Shown: positions 52,979 to 61,920 of the stretch, piece after piece
Layout of the letters: each line of letters opens with the position of its first letter
How positions within the stretch are numbered: the first letter of the stretch is position 1
Made by a program: the position numbers and the translations under genes
Assembly (NCBI GenBank): GCA_033763575.1
Contig: JANRKF010000024.1
Span: 1-64,000 of the forward strand
Length of the DNA: 64,000 nucleotides
Direction: 5' to 3'
From: JANRKF01 sp033763575
Lineage (GTDB): Bacteria; Pseudomonadota; Alphaproteobacteria; Rickettsiales; SXRF01
Notes under the pieces: model-generated
The model's database searches: none
What the model saw: the letters and a program-made list of their open reading frames with translations, nothing else
Told to the model about the DNA's origin: nothing

Positions 52979-54522
52979 AACCCGAAGCACCGGCCACCAC
53001 CCGCCGTGGTTTTTTAGGCAAAGTCGGCGCATGGATGAGCGCGGCGGGGCTGGGCGGCCTTGCGCGCTCGCTTGGATTCGCCGATGAAAGCGAGGCAGTA
53101 AATAATAGCGCGGAAGCATCAGGCGCCCCTGCCGATAATGCGGCACCGAAAGTGATCGACCGCCTGCCGGGAAGCGTCGAGCAATTGATGCAGCTTTCGC
53201 CCGAAGAAAAGGTGATGCTTGCGGCAGCCACCGCGTCCGGCTGCGATGCGGTCGCCTATTACACGGCAGACGGCCATGGCGCGTTTTCCGCCAGCGAAAT
53301 CATCCAGCTCTACCCACCGGCGCATTACCGCGAATCCGGCACCAGGCAACCTGAATTTGCCGCGAACCTTGCCGAATATAACCCCGCCACCCACACCACC
53401 GCCGAGCAGGTGATGGACAATGCCCAATATCATATTCCCGTGCCGGTCTATAGTGCCGACGGAAGGGCCACCGACCAAATCAAGGGTGTCATCGTGCTGC
53501 ACGCGCCGCAGGAGGGATTGAGCAAGCTGCAATCGACCGCGCAGGACCATAAAAACGACCTGCATGAACCGGTGGAAAGCCGCATGGCCAAGCTCAAAAT
53601 GGCCGAAGATATCGTGAGCGAGCACCAGGATCTGTTCGGCGCATCAGGCAGGGTGAAGGCGTGGGAGAAACATAACAGCATCGGCGCCAAGCTCGCCTAT
53701 TTCAAAAAAATCATCGGCGACGCCTACGCCACGATGGGCGAAGGCAACAGCCAGCAGGCGCATATGGATGCCGTGGCGGGGCTGATGGATCTCGCGGTAG
53801 AAAAAACCCTGAACAAGCCCGGCATGAAACCGCTGGTGGATAAGGCAGAGGCCGAGCTGATCCATGATCTGGCCGAGCTGCACGATATCGGCAAAACGCA
53901 GATGTCCTCGGCGTTCCTGCGGCCATGGCGGCATCTTGCCACCGAAGAGGACAAGAGGGATTTCGTCGAGCATAACCATAACCACCCGCTCTTCACCCTG
54001 CTCGAATTACTGGTCTACCCCGCCGAAGCGAAAATGGCCGCCGCCCATCACCACGGCGTGTTCCGCTATAGCGACGAGGAATTAAAGCATGCGCTGGGTG
54101 AGGATTTTTCGCAGTTCACCATCCTCAAGGATAACCTGAAGCCAGAGGAAATCTCGCCGCTTTCCTATATGCTGCGCCTCTGCGACGTTACCGAATCGAT
54201 GACCGGCAGCGGCAAACAATCGCTGGAGCAGGCGGTGCAGGAGATGGCGGCGAAGGTACAGATGCAGGATGGAAAACCGGTGATTGGCGCGAATACCATC
54301 CACCCCGATTACCTGTGCCTGATGATTAAAAACGGCGTATTCGACAATTACGACCGCCCCAAAGACGCCGAAAAACTAAAGGCGGTAGAACAGTCCGTGC
54401 TGGAAAAATTCGGCTGGGCGGGTGCGGCGGGCGAACAGAAAGAAGCGGTGCTGCGCGCCGCCATCGCGGCGGATCCGCTGCTTAAAGACCCGGCCAACCA
54501 AACACAGGAACTGGCGCGCTAG
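52972..54522 (+). CDS. HD-domain protein with twin-arginine signal
   Basis: 516 aa. N terminus ATTRRGFLGKVGAWMSAAGLGGLARSLGFA reads as a Tat signal (TRRxFLxK-like, then a hydrophobic stretch), cleavage near residue 35-40. The HD phosphohydrolase region is at about 270-400: 'ELIHDLAELHDIGKTQ' (His304-Asp305), 'HNHNHPLF', 'MAAAHHHGVFRY', 'MLRLCDVTES' as in HD-GYP-like proteins. If exported, a metal phosphohydrolase outside the cytoplasm would be unusual. No GYP motif. Confidence 0.75.
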   Translation: MVEPEAPATTRRGFLGKVGAWMSAAGLGGLARSLGFADESEAVNNSAEASGAPADNAAPKVIDRLPGSVEQLMQLSPEEKVMLAAATASGCDAVAYYTADGHGAFSASEIIQLYPPAHYRESGTRQPEFAANLAEYNPATHTTAEQVMDNAQYHIPVPVYSADGRATDQIKGVIVLHAPQEGLSKLQSTAQDHKNDLHEPVESRMAKLKMAEDIVSEHQDLFGASGRVKAWEKHNSIGAKLAYFKKIIGDAYATMGEGNSQQAHMDAVAGLMDLAVEKTLNKPGMKPLVDKAEAELIHDLAELHDIGKTQMSSAFLRPWRHLATEEDKRDFVEHNHNHPLFTLLELLVYPAEAKMAAAHHHGVFRYSDEELKHALGEDFSQFTILKDNLKPEEISPLSYMLRLCDVTESMTGSGKQSLEQAVQEMAAKVQMQDGKPVIGANTIHPDYLCLMIKNGVFDNYDRPKDAEKLKAVEQSVLEKFGWAGAAGEQKEAVLRAAIAADPLLKDPANQTQELAR

Positions 54523-54560
54523 CAGTTGCCCTAACGCTAAAACTCTGCTTACATGACGCT

Positions 54561-55013
54561 ATGACAGCAAGCAACCGGCAAGGCTATCGCGGTTATATCT
54601 GCGCCCGCATGGAAATGGGGCGCTCGACGCCACAGCACATCCAGCAGCTCGTCATCCGCGATTATTGCGCCAAGCGCGGCATGCGCTTTTTGCTTTCCGC
54701 CACCGAATATTGCATGCCCGGCTGCACGCTGATTCTGGACGCGGTGCTGGCCGAACTAAACGCGCTCGATGGCATCGTCATGTACAGCCTCTACCAGATG
54801 CCGACCGATAAGCAAAAACGCATGGCGATGTATGTGGCGCTGTTCGCCAGCGGCTGCGAGCTGCACTGCGCGGCGGAAAATATCGCCATCAGGAGTTGGG
54901 ACGACGCGAACCGCATCGAGGATGTATGGCTGGTGGCGGCGGTGATGGAGGGGCAGTCGCAAGAGGCCTTTACAGCACTGAAACAATTCGATCGTCATTG
55001 CGAGGGGGTATAG
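54561..55013 (+). CDS. LIC12192-family sporadic carbohydrate cluster protein
   Basis: 150 aa. 'RQGYRGYICARMEMGRSTPQHIQQLVIRDYCAKRGMRFLLSATEYCMPGCTLILDAVLAELNALDGIVMYSLYQMP' is the hallmark of this family, known from Leptospira and scattered bacteria next to sugar genes. Function undetermined. Its last residues (RHCEGV) are coded by a repeat element. The HD gene separates it from the oxygenase partner. Confidence 0.85.
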   Translation: MTASNRQGYRGYICARMEMGRSTPQHIQQLVIRDYCAKRGMRFLLSATEYCMPGCTLILDAVLAELNALDGIVMYSLYQMPTDKQKRMAMYVALFASGCELHCAAENIAIRSWDDANRIEDVWLVAAVMEGQSQEAFTALKQFDRHCEGV

Positions 55014-55073
55014 CTGACGAAGCAATCCAGAGTGTTGCGAAATAGGGATTGCTTCGCTATGCTCGCAATGACG
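54993..55073. repeat. GTCATTGCGAG-type repeat
   Basis: CGTCATTGCGAG ... GAAGCAATCC and its mirror GGATTGCTTCGC ... CTCGCAATGACG, one hairpin of 81 bp. A widespread bacterial intergenic repeat. It begins in the 3' end of the LIC12192-like gene and ends 8 bp before the next start. Confidence 0.88.
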
Positions 55074-55081
55074 GAGTTGAT

Positions 55082-55744
55082 ATGGATGAAATAAATTTCC
55101 TCGAAGCCTACCAGAAAAAAACCACGCGCAATTATGTCGAGCGGGTGACGGCGCATGACAAGGCCGAGTGCGCGAAAAAAGCCAAGGAATGGGATTACGA
55201 TTACTGGGACGGCGAGCGCCAGTATGGCTATGGCGGCTATAAATATGATGGCCGGTGGTTGCCAATTGCCAAGGATATCGCCGCGCATTACGGCCTGAAG
55301 GCCGGCGATAAAATCCTCGATATCGGCTGCGGCAAGGCGTTCCTGCTTTACGAATTCACCAACGCGGTTGCGGGCGTGGAAATCGCCGGGCTTGATATTT
55401 CGGCCTATGGCATCGAACATGCGAAGGAAGAAGCCAAGCCGTTCCTCAAAGTCGGCAATTGCACGAAGCTTCCCTACCCCGATCACACGTTCGATTTCGT
55501 CTATTCGATCAATTGCTTCCACAATTTGAAAATCGACGAGCTGCAAATGGCGGTGAAGGAAATGCAGCGCGTCGGCAAGAAGCGTAAGTGGCTGTGTATC
55601 GAGTCGTATCGCAATGAATCGGAGAAGGCGAATTTGCTTTACTGGCAGCTCACCTGTGAATCGTTCTTCCGCCCGGACGGCTGGAAATTCCTCTGCCGCG
55701 AATGGGGTTATGACGGCGATATCGGCTTCATTTATTTCGAATAG
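55082..55744 (+). CDS. SAM-dependent methyltransferase
   Basis: 220 aa from ATG 55082 (MDEINFLEAYQK). Motif I 'ILDIGCGKAFLLYEF' (about 78-92), 'AGLDISAYGIEHAKEE', 'YSINCFHNL'. Methyltransf_11-type enzyme, probably on a sugar of the cluster. Leader sequence comes from a repeat element. Confidence 0.87.
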   Translation: MDEINFLEAYQKKTTRNYVERVTAHDKAECAKKAKEWDYDYWDGERQYGYGGYKYDGRWLPIAKDIAAHYGLKAGDKILDIGCGKAFLLYEFTNAVAGVEIAGLDISAYGIEHAKEEAKPFLKVGNCTKLPYPDHTFDFVYSINCFHNLKIDELQMAVKEMQRVGKKRKWLCIESYRNESEKANLLYWQLTCESFFRPDGWKFLCREWGYDGDIGFIYFE

Positions 55745-55749
55745 CCGAC

Positions 55750-56535
55750 GTGCGCACGCTCTTCAAAAAAGCTTTTGTTTTTTTTATCAACCATGTCGTG
55801 GTCGGTGTTTTCCGGCGGGTGCATCACAATGTGTTCTGGGGCAATTTACTGCTGTCGATCAACAAGACGGCGGGTTTCCTCGAAGACCCCACATTCGCAC
55901 GCTGCCTGAAGGCGATTGAAGGCTCGCACCAATATGATGCCTACCACGCACCGGACTCGATTGCCTGGCGGCTGCACACGCTCGTCTGGGCGGCACAGAA
56001 TGCCGCCATGCTCGAAGGCGATTTTGTCGAGTGCGGCGTGTTCAAGGGTGATTTCGCCTGGGTGATTACCGAGATGCTAGGCTTTGCAACGCTCGAAAAA
56101 ACATTCTTCCTCTATGACAGTTTCGCCGGATTTTCCGAGGGCATTTCATCGCCGGAGGATTTTCCCGACGAGCCAGATTTTTATGCCAAGGCGCAGGAAA
56201 TTTACAGCGAGCCGTCGCTTTATCCCAGCGTGCAGCAGCGCTTTTCCACGCTTCCTAATGTCCAGGTCATCAAAGGTTTCGTGCCGGAAGTGTTTGCTGT
56301 AACGGTACCGGAAAAAATTGCGTTCCTGCATGTCGATTTAAATTCGCCGAATGCCGAACGCGCCGCACTTGACGCATTATTCAGACGCGTGGTAACCGGC
56401 GGCTATGTAGTGTTCGACGATTATGGCTGGTTCGCCGCCCGCAAGCAGAAAGAAGCCATCGACGGCTTCTTCGCGCCGCTCGGCTATCATGTACTAGAGC
56501 TTCCAACCGGCCAGGGGCTGGTGATAAAACGATGA
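55750..56535 (+). CDS. TylF/MycF-type sugar O-methyltransferase
   Basis: 261 aa from GTG 55750. 'GDFVECGVFKGDFAWVITEML' (SAM loop), 'FFLYDSFAGFSEGISSPED', 'IAFLHVDLNSPNAERAALDALFRRVVTGGYVVFDDYGW' with the metal-binding Asp-Asp pair. TylF-family enzymes methylate sugar hydroxyls on macrolides or polysaccharides. Overlaps the next gene by 4 bp. Confidence 0.87.
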   Translation: MRTLFKKAFVFFINHVVVGVFRRVHHNVFWGNLLLSINKTAGFLEDPTFARCLKAIEGSHQYDAYHAPDSIAWRLHTLVWAAQNAAMLEGDFVECGVFKGDFAWVITEMLGFATLEKTFFLYDSFAGFSEGISSPEDFPDEPDFYAKAQEIYSEPSLYPSVQQRFSTLPNVQVIKGFVPEVFAVTVPEKIAFLHVDLNSPNAERAALDALFRRVVTGGYVVFDDYGWFAARKQKEAIDGFFAPLGYHVLELPTGQGLVIKR

Positions 56536-57350
56536 AAAATTTAAGCAAGAATGGGGCGCTCATCATCGGCGCCAGCGGCACCATCGGCAAAGCATTGCAT
56601 GCTGCGATTGGCGGCACGCCCTTCACCCGCGCCGAGCTCGATCTTGCGGATAATTCGGAGCACTGGCCGGAGTTTCCGCCCGCCGATGTCGCCTATTTAT
56701 GTGCCGCAGCAACCAAGCTGGAGACTTGCGAAAAAAACCCGGAGGCTACACAGAAAATCAACGTCACCCATATGCAAATTTTGGCGGAACGGCTGCAGAA
56801 AAACGGCACGTTCATCGTTTTTTTATCCTCCAACCAAGTGTTTGACGGCAGCGTTCCCTTCCGAAAAACCACCGATGCGCCCTGCCCGGTAAATGAATAT
56901 GGCCGCCAGAAAGCGGTGTTCGAGGCATGGCTGCTTGCCCGCAATATCCCGGCGGCGGTGCTCAGGCTCACCAAGGTGGTTTCGGGCCCGCTGCCCATCA
57001 CCCGGCAATGGGAGGAAGCACTCAGAAAAGGTGAGGCGGTGGAGGCGTTCGACGACCTGCGTTTTGCCCCGCTGCCGCTTGAAAGCGTGCTTGCGGCGCT
57101 CCATGACATCGGCATAAAAAAACGTGCCGGCATTTTTCATCTCTCCGGCACGCACGATATTTCTTATTACCGGATTGCGCAAATGCTGGCGCAAAAAATC
57201 GGCGTGGATTCCGCACTCGTGAGGCCGGCGAGTGCCGCTTCTAAGGGCATCGCCCCGCAATTCCTGCCCGCGCACGGCACTCTTGAATGCAGTATATTTG
57301 ATGGCATTACCATTCCGGATCCGGAATATATTCTATTCTCAAGCAGCTGA
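56532..57350 (+). CDS. RmlD-like sugar-nucleotide reductase
   Basis: 272 aa SDR: 'LIIGASGTIGKALHAAIGG' (12-30), 'AAATKLETCEKNPEATQKINVTHMQILAE', 'FLSSNQVFDGSVPFRKTTDAPCPVNEYGRQKAVFEAWLL' with Tyr-x-x-x-Lys (about 126-130). The RmlD pattern, reduces a 4-keto-6-deoxy sugar nucleotide or similar. Last plus-strand gene before the divergent part. Confidence 0.87.
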   Translation: MKNLSKNGALIIGASGTIGKALHAAIGGTPFTRAELDLADNSEHWPEFPPADVAYLCAAATKLETCEKNPEATQKINVTHMQILAERLQKNGTFIVFLSSNQVFDGSVPFRKTTDAPCPVNEYGRQKAVFEAWLLARNIPAAVLRLTKVVSGPLPITRQWEEALRKGEAVEAFDDLRFAPLPLESVLAALHDIGIKKRAGIFHLSGTHDISYYRIAQMLAQKIGVDSALVRPASAASKGIAPQFLPAHGTLECSIFDGITIPDPEYILFSSS

Positions 57351-57366
57351 TGCTTATCAGAAAAAA

Positions 57367-58305
57367 TTATAATCTGAAAAATGGGCGCAGGAAGGTAAGC
57401 AACGGACGCGGGAAAATATATTTGCTGCGGTAGGTGAGGCTGAACATCACCATCCGCCATAGCAGCAGCGGCGTGAGGAACCAGCGCATCTCACGGGTCA
57501 GGAACAGCGGCACCGCTTCGACCTGGAATTTCGGCAAGAGCGCCGAGCGCCTAAAAAGCGCAGCCTGCTTGGGATATTGCGTAAGCAGCAGGATCGATGT
57601 GCGAATCACATGACGCTCGGACGGCCAGTGAAAACGGTTATTCGAATAGCTTTTTTCTCCTTCCAAACGGCACATGGAGAAATTCTCCGGGCGGTAGGCA
57701 ACGCCGGTATCGAACGCGACCATCAGGTTCAAAAACCAGTCGCTATGCCAGCGAAGCTGCGGCAGCAAACCCTTATACTTCCGGACCAGATCAAGCCGGA
57801 GCGCGTTGGCGCCGCCATTAAAATGAATCGCGGCACGGCGATTATGCTCGGCAAGCTCTTCCGGACTATAATAGGTGGGAACCTGCGGCAGCGGCAATTT
57901 CATATCATAGGTGAAGCGCTGGCGCTCCTGATCGAAAGCCGCGACATTGCCGCTGATGATACCGGCCTGCGGATATTGCAGGTGCATCTCCTCGCACCAT
58001 GCAGTCATCATCGGATAATAGGCATCGTTGGCCGAACAGAGAAAAATAAAATCGCCGGTGGCTGCTTCGATACCGGCATTGAGCGCCGCGACCACGCCGC
58101 GATTCTCCGCATGTTTGAGCAGGCGGGCATTCGGCAGTTCGGCGATCAAGGCTTCGATAATCGCGACGCTATCGTCCGTCGAAGCGTCATCGACAATGAT
58201 GATTTCATAAAACGGCAATTTCTGCGCGGCTAAGGAACCGATCGATTCGGAGAGTTTGCTGCCGTCATTATAGTTGGGCACGATCGCGCTGTATCGCGTC
58301 GTCAT
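57367..58305 (-). CDS. Family-2 glycosyltransferase
   Basis: 312 aa from ATG 58305. GT-A fold: 'YSAIVPNYNDGSKLSESIGSLAAQKLPFYEIIIVDDASTDDS' and 'GDFIFLCSANDAYYP' (the DxD equivalent is SAND). C-terminal 'LTREMRWFLTPLLLWRMVMFSLTYR' may be a membrane-contacting helix. Transfers a sugar to a growing surface glycan. Coupled to the small membrane protein gene in front by TTATGA. Confidence 0.9.
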   Translation of the reverse strand: MTTRYSAIVPNYNDGSKLSESIGSLAAQKLPFYEIIIVDDASTDDSVAIIEALIAELPNARLLKHAENRGVVAALNAGIEAATGDFIFLCSANDAYYPMMTAWCEEMHLQYPQAGIISGNVAAFDQERQRFTYDMKLPLPQVPTYYSPEELAEHNRRAAIHFNGGANALRLDLVRKYKGLLPQLRWHSDWFLNLMVAFDTGVAYRPENFSMCRLEGEKSYSNNRFHWPSERHVIRTSILLLTQYPKQAALFRRSALLPKFQVEAVPLFLTREMRWFLTPLLLWRMVMFSLTYRSKYIFPRPLLTFLRPFFRL

Positions 58306-58442
58306 AAATAATACACATAATTGCGGCGGCACCGCCGGTACAGCAGGAAGCTGCCAATCACACTCACGCAGGTGACGACGAGCATCGCGATAATATCGTT
58401 CCCCCACACGGAGATATGTTCGAGCTTGATTTTCGCTTGCAT
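58302..58442 (-). CDS. 46-aa single-span membrane protein
   Basis: MQAKIKLEHISVWGNDIIAM at the start, one hydrophobic span (about 16-36, DIIAMLVVTCVSVIGSFLLY), then a basic RRCRRN end. The stop overlaps the glycosyltransferase ATG by 3 bp (TTATGA), which argues for a real coupled gene. Probably a membrane anchor or partner for the transferase. Confidence 0.6.
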   Translation of the reverse strand: MQAKIKLEHISVWGNDIIAMLVVTCVSVIGSFLLYRRCRRNYVYYL

Positions 58443-58460
58443 GTCGGGCTTTATAAGCCA

Positions 58461-59675
58461 ATGAAAAGCAAGAAACAAGCAGATTACGTCATCATCGGCG
58501 CAGGCATCATCGGGCTTGCAATCGCCCGTGAATTAAAAATCCGTTTCCCGGCGAAATCCATTATTATTATCGAAAAAGAACCGGCGCTCGCCGCCCATGG
58601 CAGCGGCCGCAACAGCGGCGTGCTGCATGCCGGGTTTTACTACACCGCCGATTCGCTGAAAGCCAGATTCTGCCGCGACGGTTGCGCCGAGTGGAAGGAT
58701 TATGTGAAGGCACGCGGCCTGAAGCTCAACCATTGCAAGAAGGTGGTGGTCGCTAAAAACGAGGAAGAGCGCCAGGGTATTCATGAGCTGAAAAAACGCG
58801 GCGATGCGAACGGCGTCGAGGTGCATATCGTCGATGAGGCCGAGCTCACCAAGATCGATCCGAACGCGAAGACCTATAAAGAGGCGCTCTATTCGCCGAC
58901 CACCGCCACCATCGACCCGGTGGAAATCTGCCTGCACCTGGCCGGGGAGCTGCGCGCAGAAGGCGTGGAGATTTTACTTGCGCACCCTTACCGCCAGAAG
59001 CTGGGGCCGCTTTCGATTCTGGCGGGCGACACTGAAATCACCGCCGGGAAAATTTTTAATTGCGCCGGGCTTTATGCCGACCGCATCGCCCGCGATTTCG
59101 GGTTCTGCAAGGATTACACCATCATCCCGTTCAAGGGCATCCATGTGCTGGCGGCACGGCCGCCGGTGCCCAGCGTGCGCACGCTCATTTACCCGGTGCC
59201 GAACCTGAAAAATCCGTTTCTTGGTGTGCATTTCAACATCACGGTCGATGGGAAAATCAAAATCGGCCCCACCGCCATTCCCGCCTTCTGGCGCGAGAAT
59301 TATCGTGGCCTGTCGCGCTTTAAGCTCGATGAACTCTTCGCCATCGCCGCGTGGGAGCTAAAACTTTTCGCCACCAACGCGTTTGGCTTCCGGCGGCTCG
59401 CCTTCGAGGAAATCCGCAAATACAGCCGCCGCCATTTGCTGAACCTGGTGCGGCCGATGGTGAAAGAGCTGGACGATGCAGCCTTCACAAACTGGGCGCG
59501 CCCTGGTATCCGCGCCCAGCTCCTGCATAAAAAATCCTTGAAACTGCTGCAGGATTTCGTGGTGGAGGGCGACGACAAAACGGTGCATGTGCTGAACGCC
59601 GTCTCCCCGGCCTTTACCTGCAGCCTGCCATTTGGGCGTTATGTCGTTGAAAAATATACGGGTTCATCCAAGTAA
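58461..59675 (+). CDS. LhgO-like FAD-dependent oxidoreductase
   Basis: 404 aa from ATG 58461. 'YVIIGAGIIGLAIARELKIRFP' (FAD loop), 'HGSGRNSGVLHAGFYYTADSLKARFCRDG', 'FNCAGLYADRIARDFG', 'PFKGIHVLAA', all as in L-2-hydroxyglutarate oxidase. The gene is divergent from the glycosyltransferase with only 18 bp between starts. May oxidise 2-hydroxyglutarate or a sugar acid in the pathway; enzyme class firm, substrate not. Confidence 0.85.
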   Translation: MKSKKQADYVIIGAGIIGLAIARELKIRFPAKSIIIIEKEPALAAHGSGRNSGVLHAGFYYTADSLKARFCRDGCAEWKDYVKARGLKLNHCKKVVVAKNEEERQGIHELKKRGDANGVEVHIVDEAELTKIDPNAKTYKEALYSPTTATIDPVEICLHLAGELRAEGVEILLAHPYRQKLGPLSILAGDTEITAGKIFNCAGLYADRIARDFGFCKDYTIIPFKGIHVLAARPPVPSVRTLIYPVPNLKNPFLGVHFNITVDGKIKIGPTAIPAFWRENYRGLSRFKLDELFAIAAWELKLFATNAFGFRRLAFEEIRKYSRRHLLNLVRPMVKELDDAAFTNWARPGIRAQLLHKKSLKLLQDFVVEGDDKTVHVLNAVSPAFTCSLPFGRYVVEKYTGSSK

Positions 59676-59736
59676 TGTCATAAAACGGTCACATTTTTTT
59701 AAACCCTGCATGCTATAATGGGCGCAGGAGACAATG

Positions 59737-61008
59737 ATGGCCGAACATCCATTTGAACAAGGCATGAAGATCGTGAAGCAGGGAGATGGCATTGCCTTGT
59801 CGCGGGAAGCGGGCATGCCGAATATCACCCTTGCAATCGGCGATATGCTGGAAACAAAATCGGGCAACATCACCTTGCAGGGTTATAAACGCGGCAAGCT
59901 CACGGTAGGCATGAACCAGAAAACCTATGCGGGCATTGCATTGAATGCCGGGGGCGAACTGGAATCCACCCCGTTGCAACTGGCCAACAACCCATCGTTC
60001 TTTTCCGATGCCGGGCTCAGGATCGAGGTGATGGACGGCGCAAGGCCCCTGCCAAGCATGGCGCCGGGGCGGATGGAACCGGCGGTTCGCCTCATCATGA
60101 CGCAGCTGGGCGATGCCATTCAATCCGGAAACGCGAAAGTTCTCACCGATCTTGGTTTTACGGTGGAGGAAGCAGAGGGGCATATTGCAAACAAGACCAG
60201 GGTGCTGGTGCCACATGATCCGGGTGAGCAGGAAATACAGCCATCGAAAGCGCCTGCCCCACCGCCGAACCCACCCAACATCAGCAGCGGCGAAGAATGG
60301 CTGGAGCAGCAGCGGGTAGAAAAGGCGGGGCTGGATAAAAATCACAATGGCGTGGTGTCGGGAGAAGAGGCGCGTGAATTCGCAATCCGGGTGAATAACG
60401 CCCTTCACAATGCGCAGCACGGCAAGGATGCCAGCAAGAAAAAGGCGCTGGCCTTCCTTGCCACTCTTGACTTCGACGGCGACGGGGAGTTTGATGAATC
60501 AGACCGCAAAAAACTCAAAAAATATGTAGGCGGCGAGTATGACAGGCTCCATCTCGACCGCATCAAGGGGCTTGCGCCGGAGAAGCTTCCGCAAGCCTCT
60601 CCTGAATTAAAAAAGAAGACGGAAGATCATCTCAGGAATCCATCGAGCGTATTGGTGGACCAGATGAATACCGATAATTATTTCAGCCTTCCCGGCACCG
60701 ATGAGCGCATTAAAGAGCATTATCTCATGCAGGCCGCAGATGCCCTGCGATATGGGATGGATGCCAACCAGAACGGCACCATCACTTCCAATGAAATTGA
60801 TGGGATGACCGCCGAAACACGAGGACGCGTATTCGTGGCACTGGATACGAACAAGGATGGCAAGGTGGTGTTTGGTGAGATTGATGCGGCGGTGGCAAAG
60901 CTGCGGAGCATGGGCGTGGCGATAGATATCAACGCCGACCGCCTGGCCCACGTGCTGAACGATCCGAACTTGCCGAAACTGCCGCCGCGTCCTGATCGCG
61001 GGCGCTAA
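59737..61008 (+). CDS. EF-hand calcium-binding protein
   Basis: 423 aa from ATG 59737 (AGGAG 7 nt before; ATG 59734 is also possible). Four canonical EF-hand loops: DKNHNGVVSGEE (about 200), DFDGDGEFDESD (about 246), DANQNGTITSNE (about 343), DTNKDGKVVFGE (about 371). A Gly-rich N-terminal part and Pro-rich linker precede. No signal peptide seen. Four EF loops in pairs suggest a Ca2+ sensor or buffer. Role unknown. Confidence 0.85.
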   Translation: MAEHPFEQGMKIVKQGDGIALSREAGMPNITLAIGDMLETKSGNITLQGYKRGKLTVGMNQKTYAGIALNAGGELESTPLQLANNPSFFSDAGLRIEVMDGARPLPSMAPGRMEPAVRLIMTQLGDAIQSGNAKVLTDLGFTVEEAEGHIANKTRVLVPHDPGEQEIQPSKAPAPPPNPPNISSGEEWLEQQRVEKAGLDKNHNGVVSGEEAREFAIRVNNALHNAQHGKDASKKKALAFLATLDFDGDGEFDESDRKKLKKYVGGEYDRLHLDRIKGLAPEKLPQASPELKKKTEDHLRNPSSVLVDQMNTDNYFSLPGTDERIKEHYLMQAADALRYGMDANQNGTITSNEIDGMTAETRGRVFVALDTNKDGKVVFGEIDAAVAKLRSMGVAIDINADRLAHVLNDPNLPKLPPRPDRGR

Positions 61009-61811
61009 CCTTTTTTCCCGTAGGTATGTTCCGGTGCCGGAAACGTCCGCTTCCGGACTTCTTTTGCGTAGTTTTCCGCTGCCGTGCTGATTGTTTGCGA
61101 AAGCTGGGCATATTGCTTCACAAAACCCGGAACATAGCCCGAGGCGGTGAGGCCCAGCATATCTTCCGCGACCAGCACCTGCCCGTCGCACGCCGCCGAC
61201 GCGCCGATGCCGATGGTGGGAATGGCCAGCGTCTTCGTGATTTCCACCGCGAGCGGCTCGGCGATACCTTCAAGCACCACCGCAAAGGCGCCGGCTTTTT
61301 CCACCGCCTTCGCATCGCGCAGGATGGCGGCCTGCTCGTCTTCGGTACGCCCCTGATAACGATAGCCGCCGAGCGTGTTCACCTGCTGCGGCTGGAGGCC
61401 GACATGCGCCATCACCGGAATACCGCGTGCAACTAAAAATTCAATGGTGGATGCCATCGCCTCGCCGCCTTCGAGCTTCACCGCATCGCAGGAGGCTTCC
61501 TTCATCACCCGCGCACAATTTTCAAAGGCCTGCCCCGGTGATTGCTGGTAGCTGCCAAACGGCATATCGACTACCACCAGCGCATGGGTGGTTGCCCGCC
61601 GCACCGCCGCGCCATGGGCGATCATCATATCGAGCGTCACCGGCAGCGTGGATTCAAAACCGTACTGCACCATGCCCAGCGAATCGCCGACCAGCAGAAT
61701 ATCGACATGCGGATCGAACAGCCGCGCCACCGGCGGCGTATAGGAAGTAATCACCACCAGCGGGGTGGCGTTCTTGTGGGTGCTGATATCACGGAGGGTC
61801 AGGCGGGACAT
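61005..61811 (-). CDS. panB: 3-methyl-2-oxobutanoate hydroxymethyltransferase
   Basis: 268 aa from ATG 61811. Pantothenate step 1, ketopantoate from ketoisovalerate and methylene-THF. 'VVITSYTPPVARLFDPHVDILLVGDSLGMVQYG' (Asp for Mg2+), 'MPFGSYQQSPGQAFENCARVMKEASCDAVKLEGG', 'AHVGLQPQ', 'GIGASAACDGQVLV'. Stop overlaps the EF-hand stop, convergent. An octamer array lies 21 bp upstream of its start. Confidence 0.97.
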   Translation of the reverse strand: MSRLTLRDISTHKNATPLVVITSYTPPVARLFDPHVDILLVGDSLGMVQYGFESTLPVTLDMMIAHGAAVRRATTHALVVVDMPFGSYQQSPGQAFENCARVMKEASCDAVKLEGGEAMASTIEFLVARGIPVMAHVGLQPQQVNTLGGYRYQGRTEDEQAAILRDAKAVEKAGAFAVVLEGIAEPLAVEITKTLAIPTIGIGASAACDGQVLVAEDMLGLTASGYVPGFVKQYAQLSQTISTAAENYAKEVRKRTFPAPEHTYGKKG

Positions 61812-61831
61812 AAAAAGGGTGCTGGGTCTCT

Positions 61832-61888
61832 GAGTTGCTAGGTTGCTAGGAAAGCTTACCAAGAAACCTAGCAACTTAGCAACCTAGA
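61832..61888. repeat. Octamer array with inverted arms before panB
   Basis: Left arm GAGTTGCT, AGGTTGCT, AGGAAAGC; right arm AACCTAGC, AACTTAGC, AACCTAGA. Facing arms, 8-nt unit. Lies between the histidine-kinase gene and panB (both minus strand). Confidence 0.8.
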
Positions 61889-61920
61889 AACAGCGGCTAT
61901 GCGGGCGCATGAGACGCACC

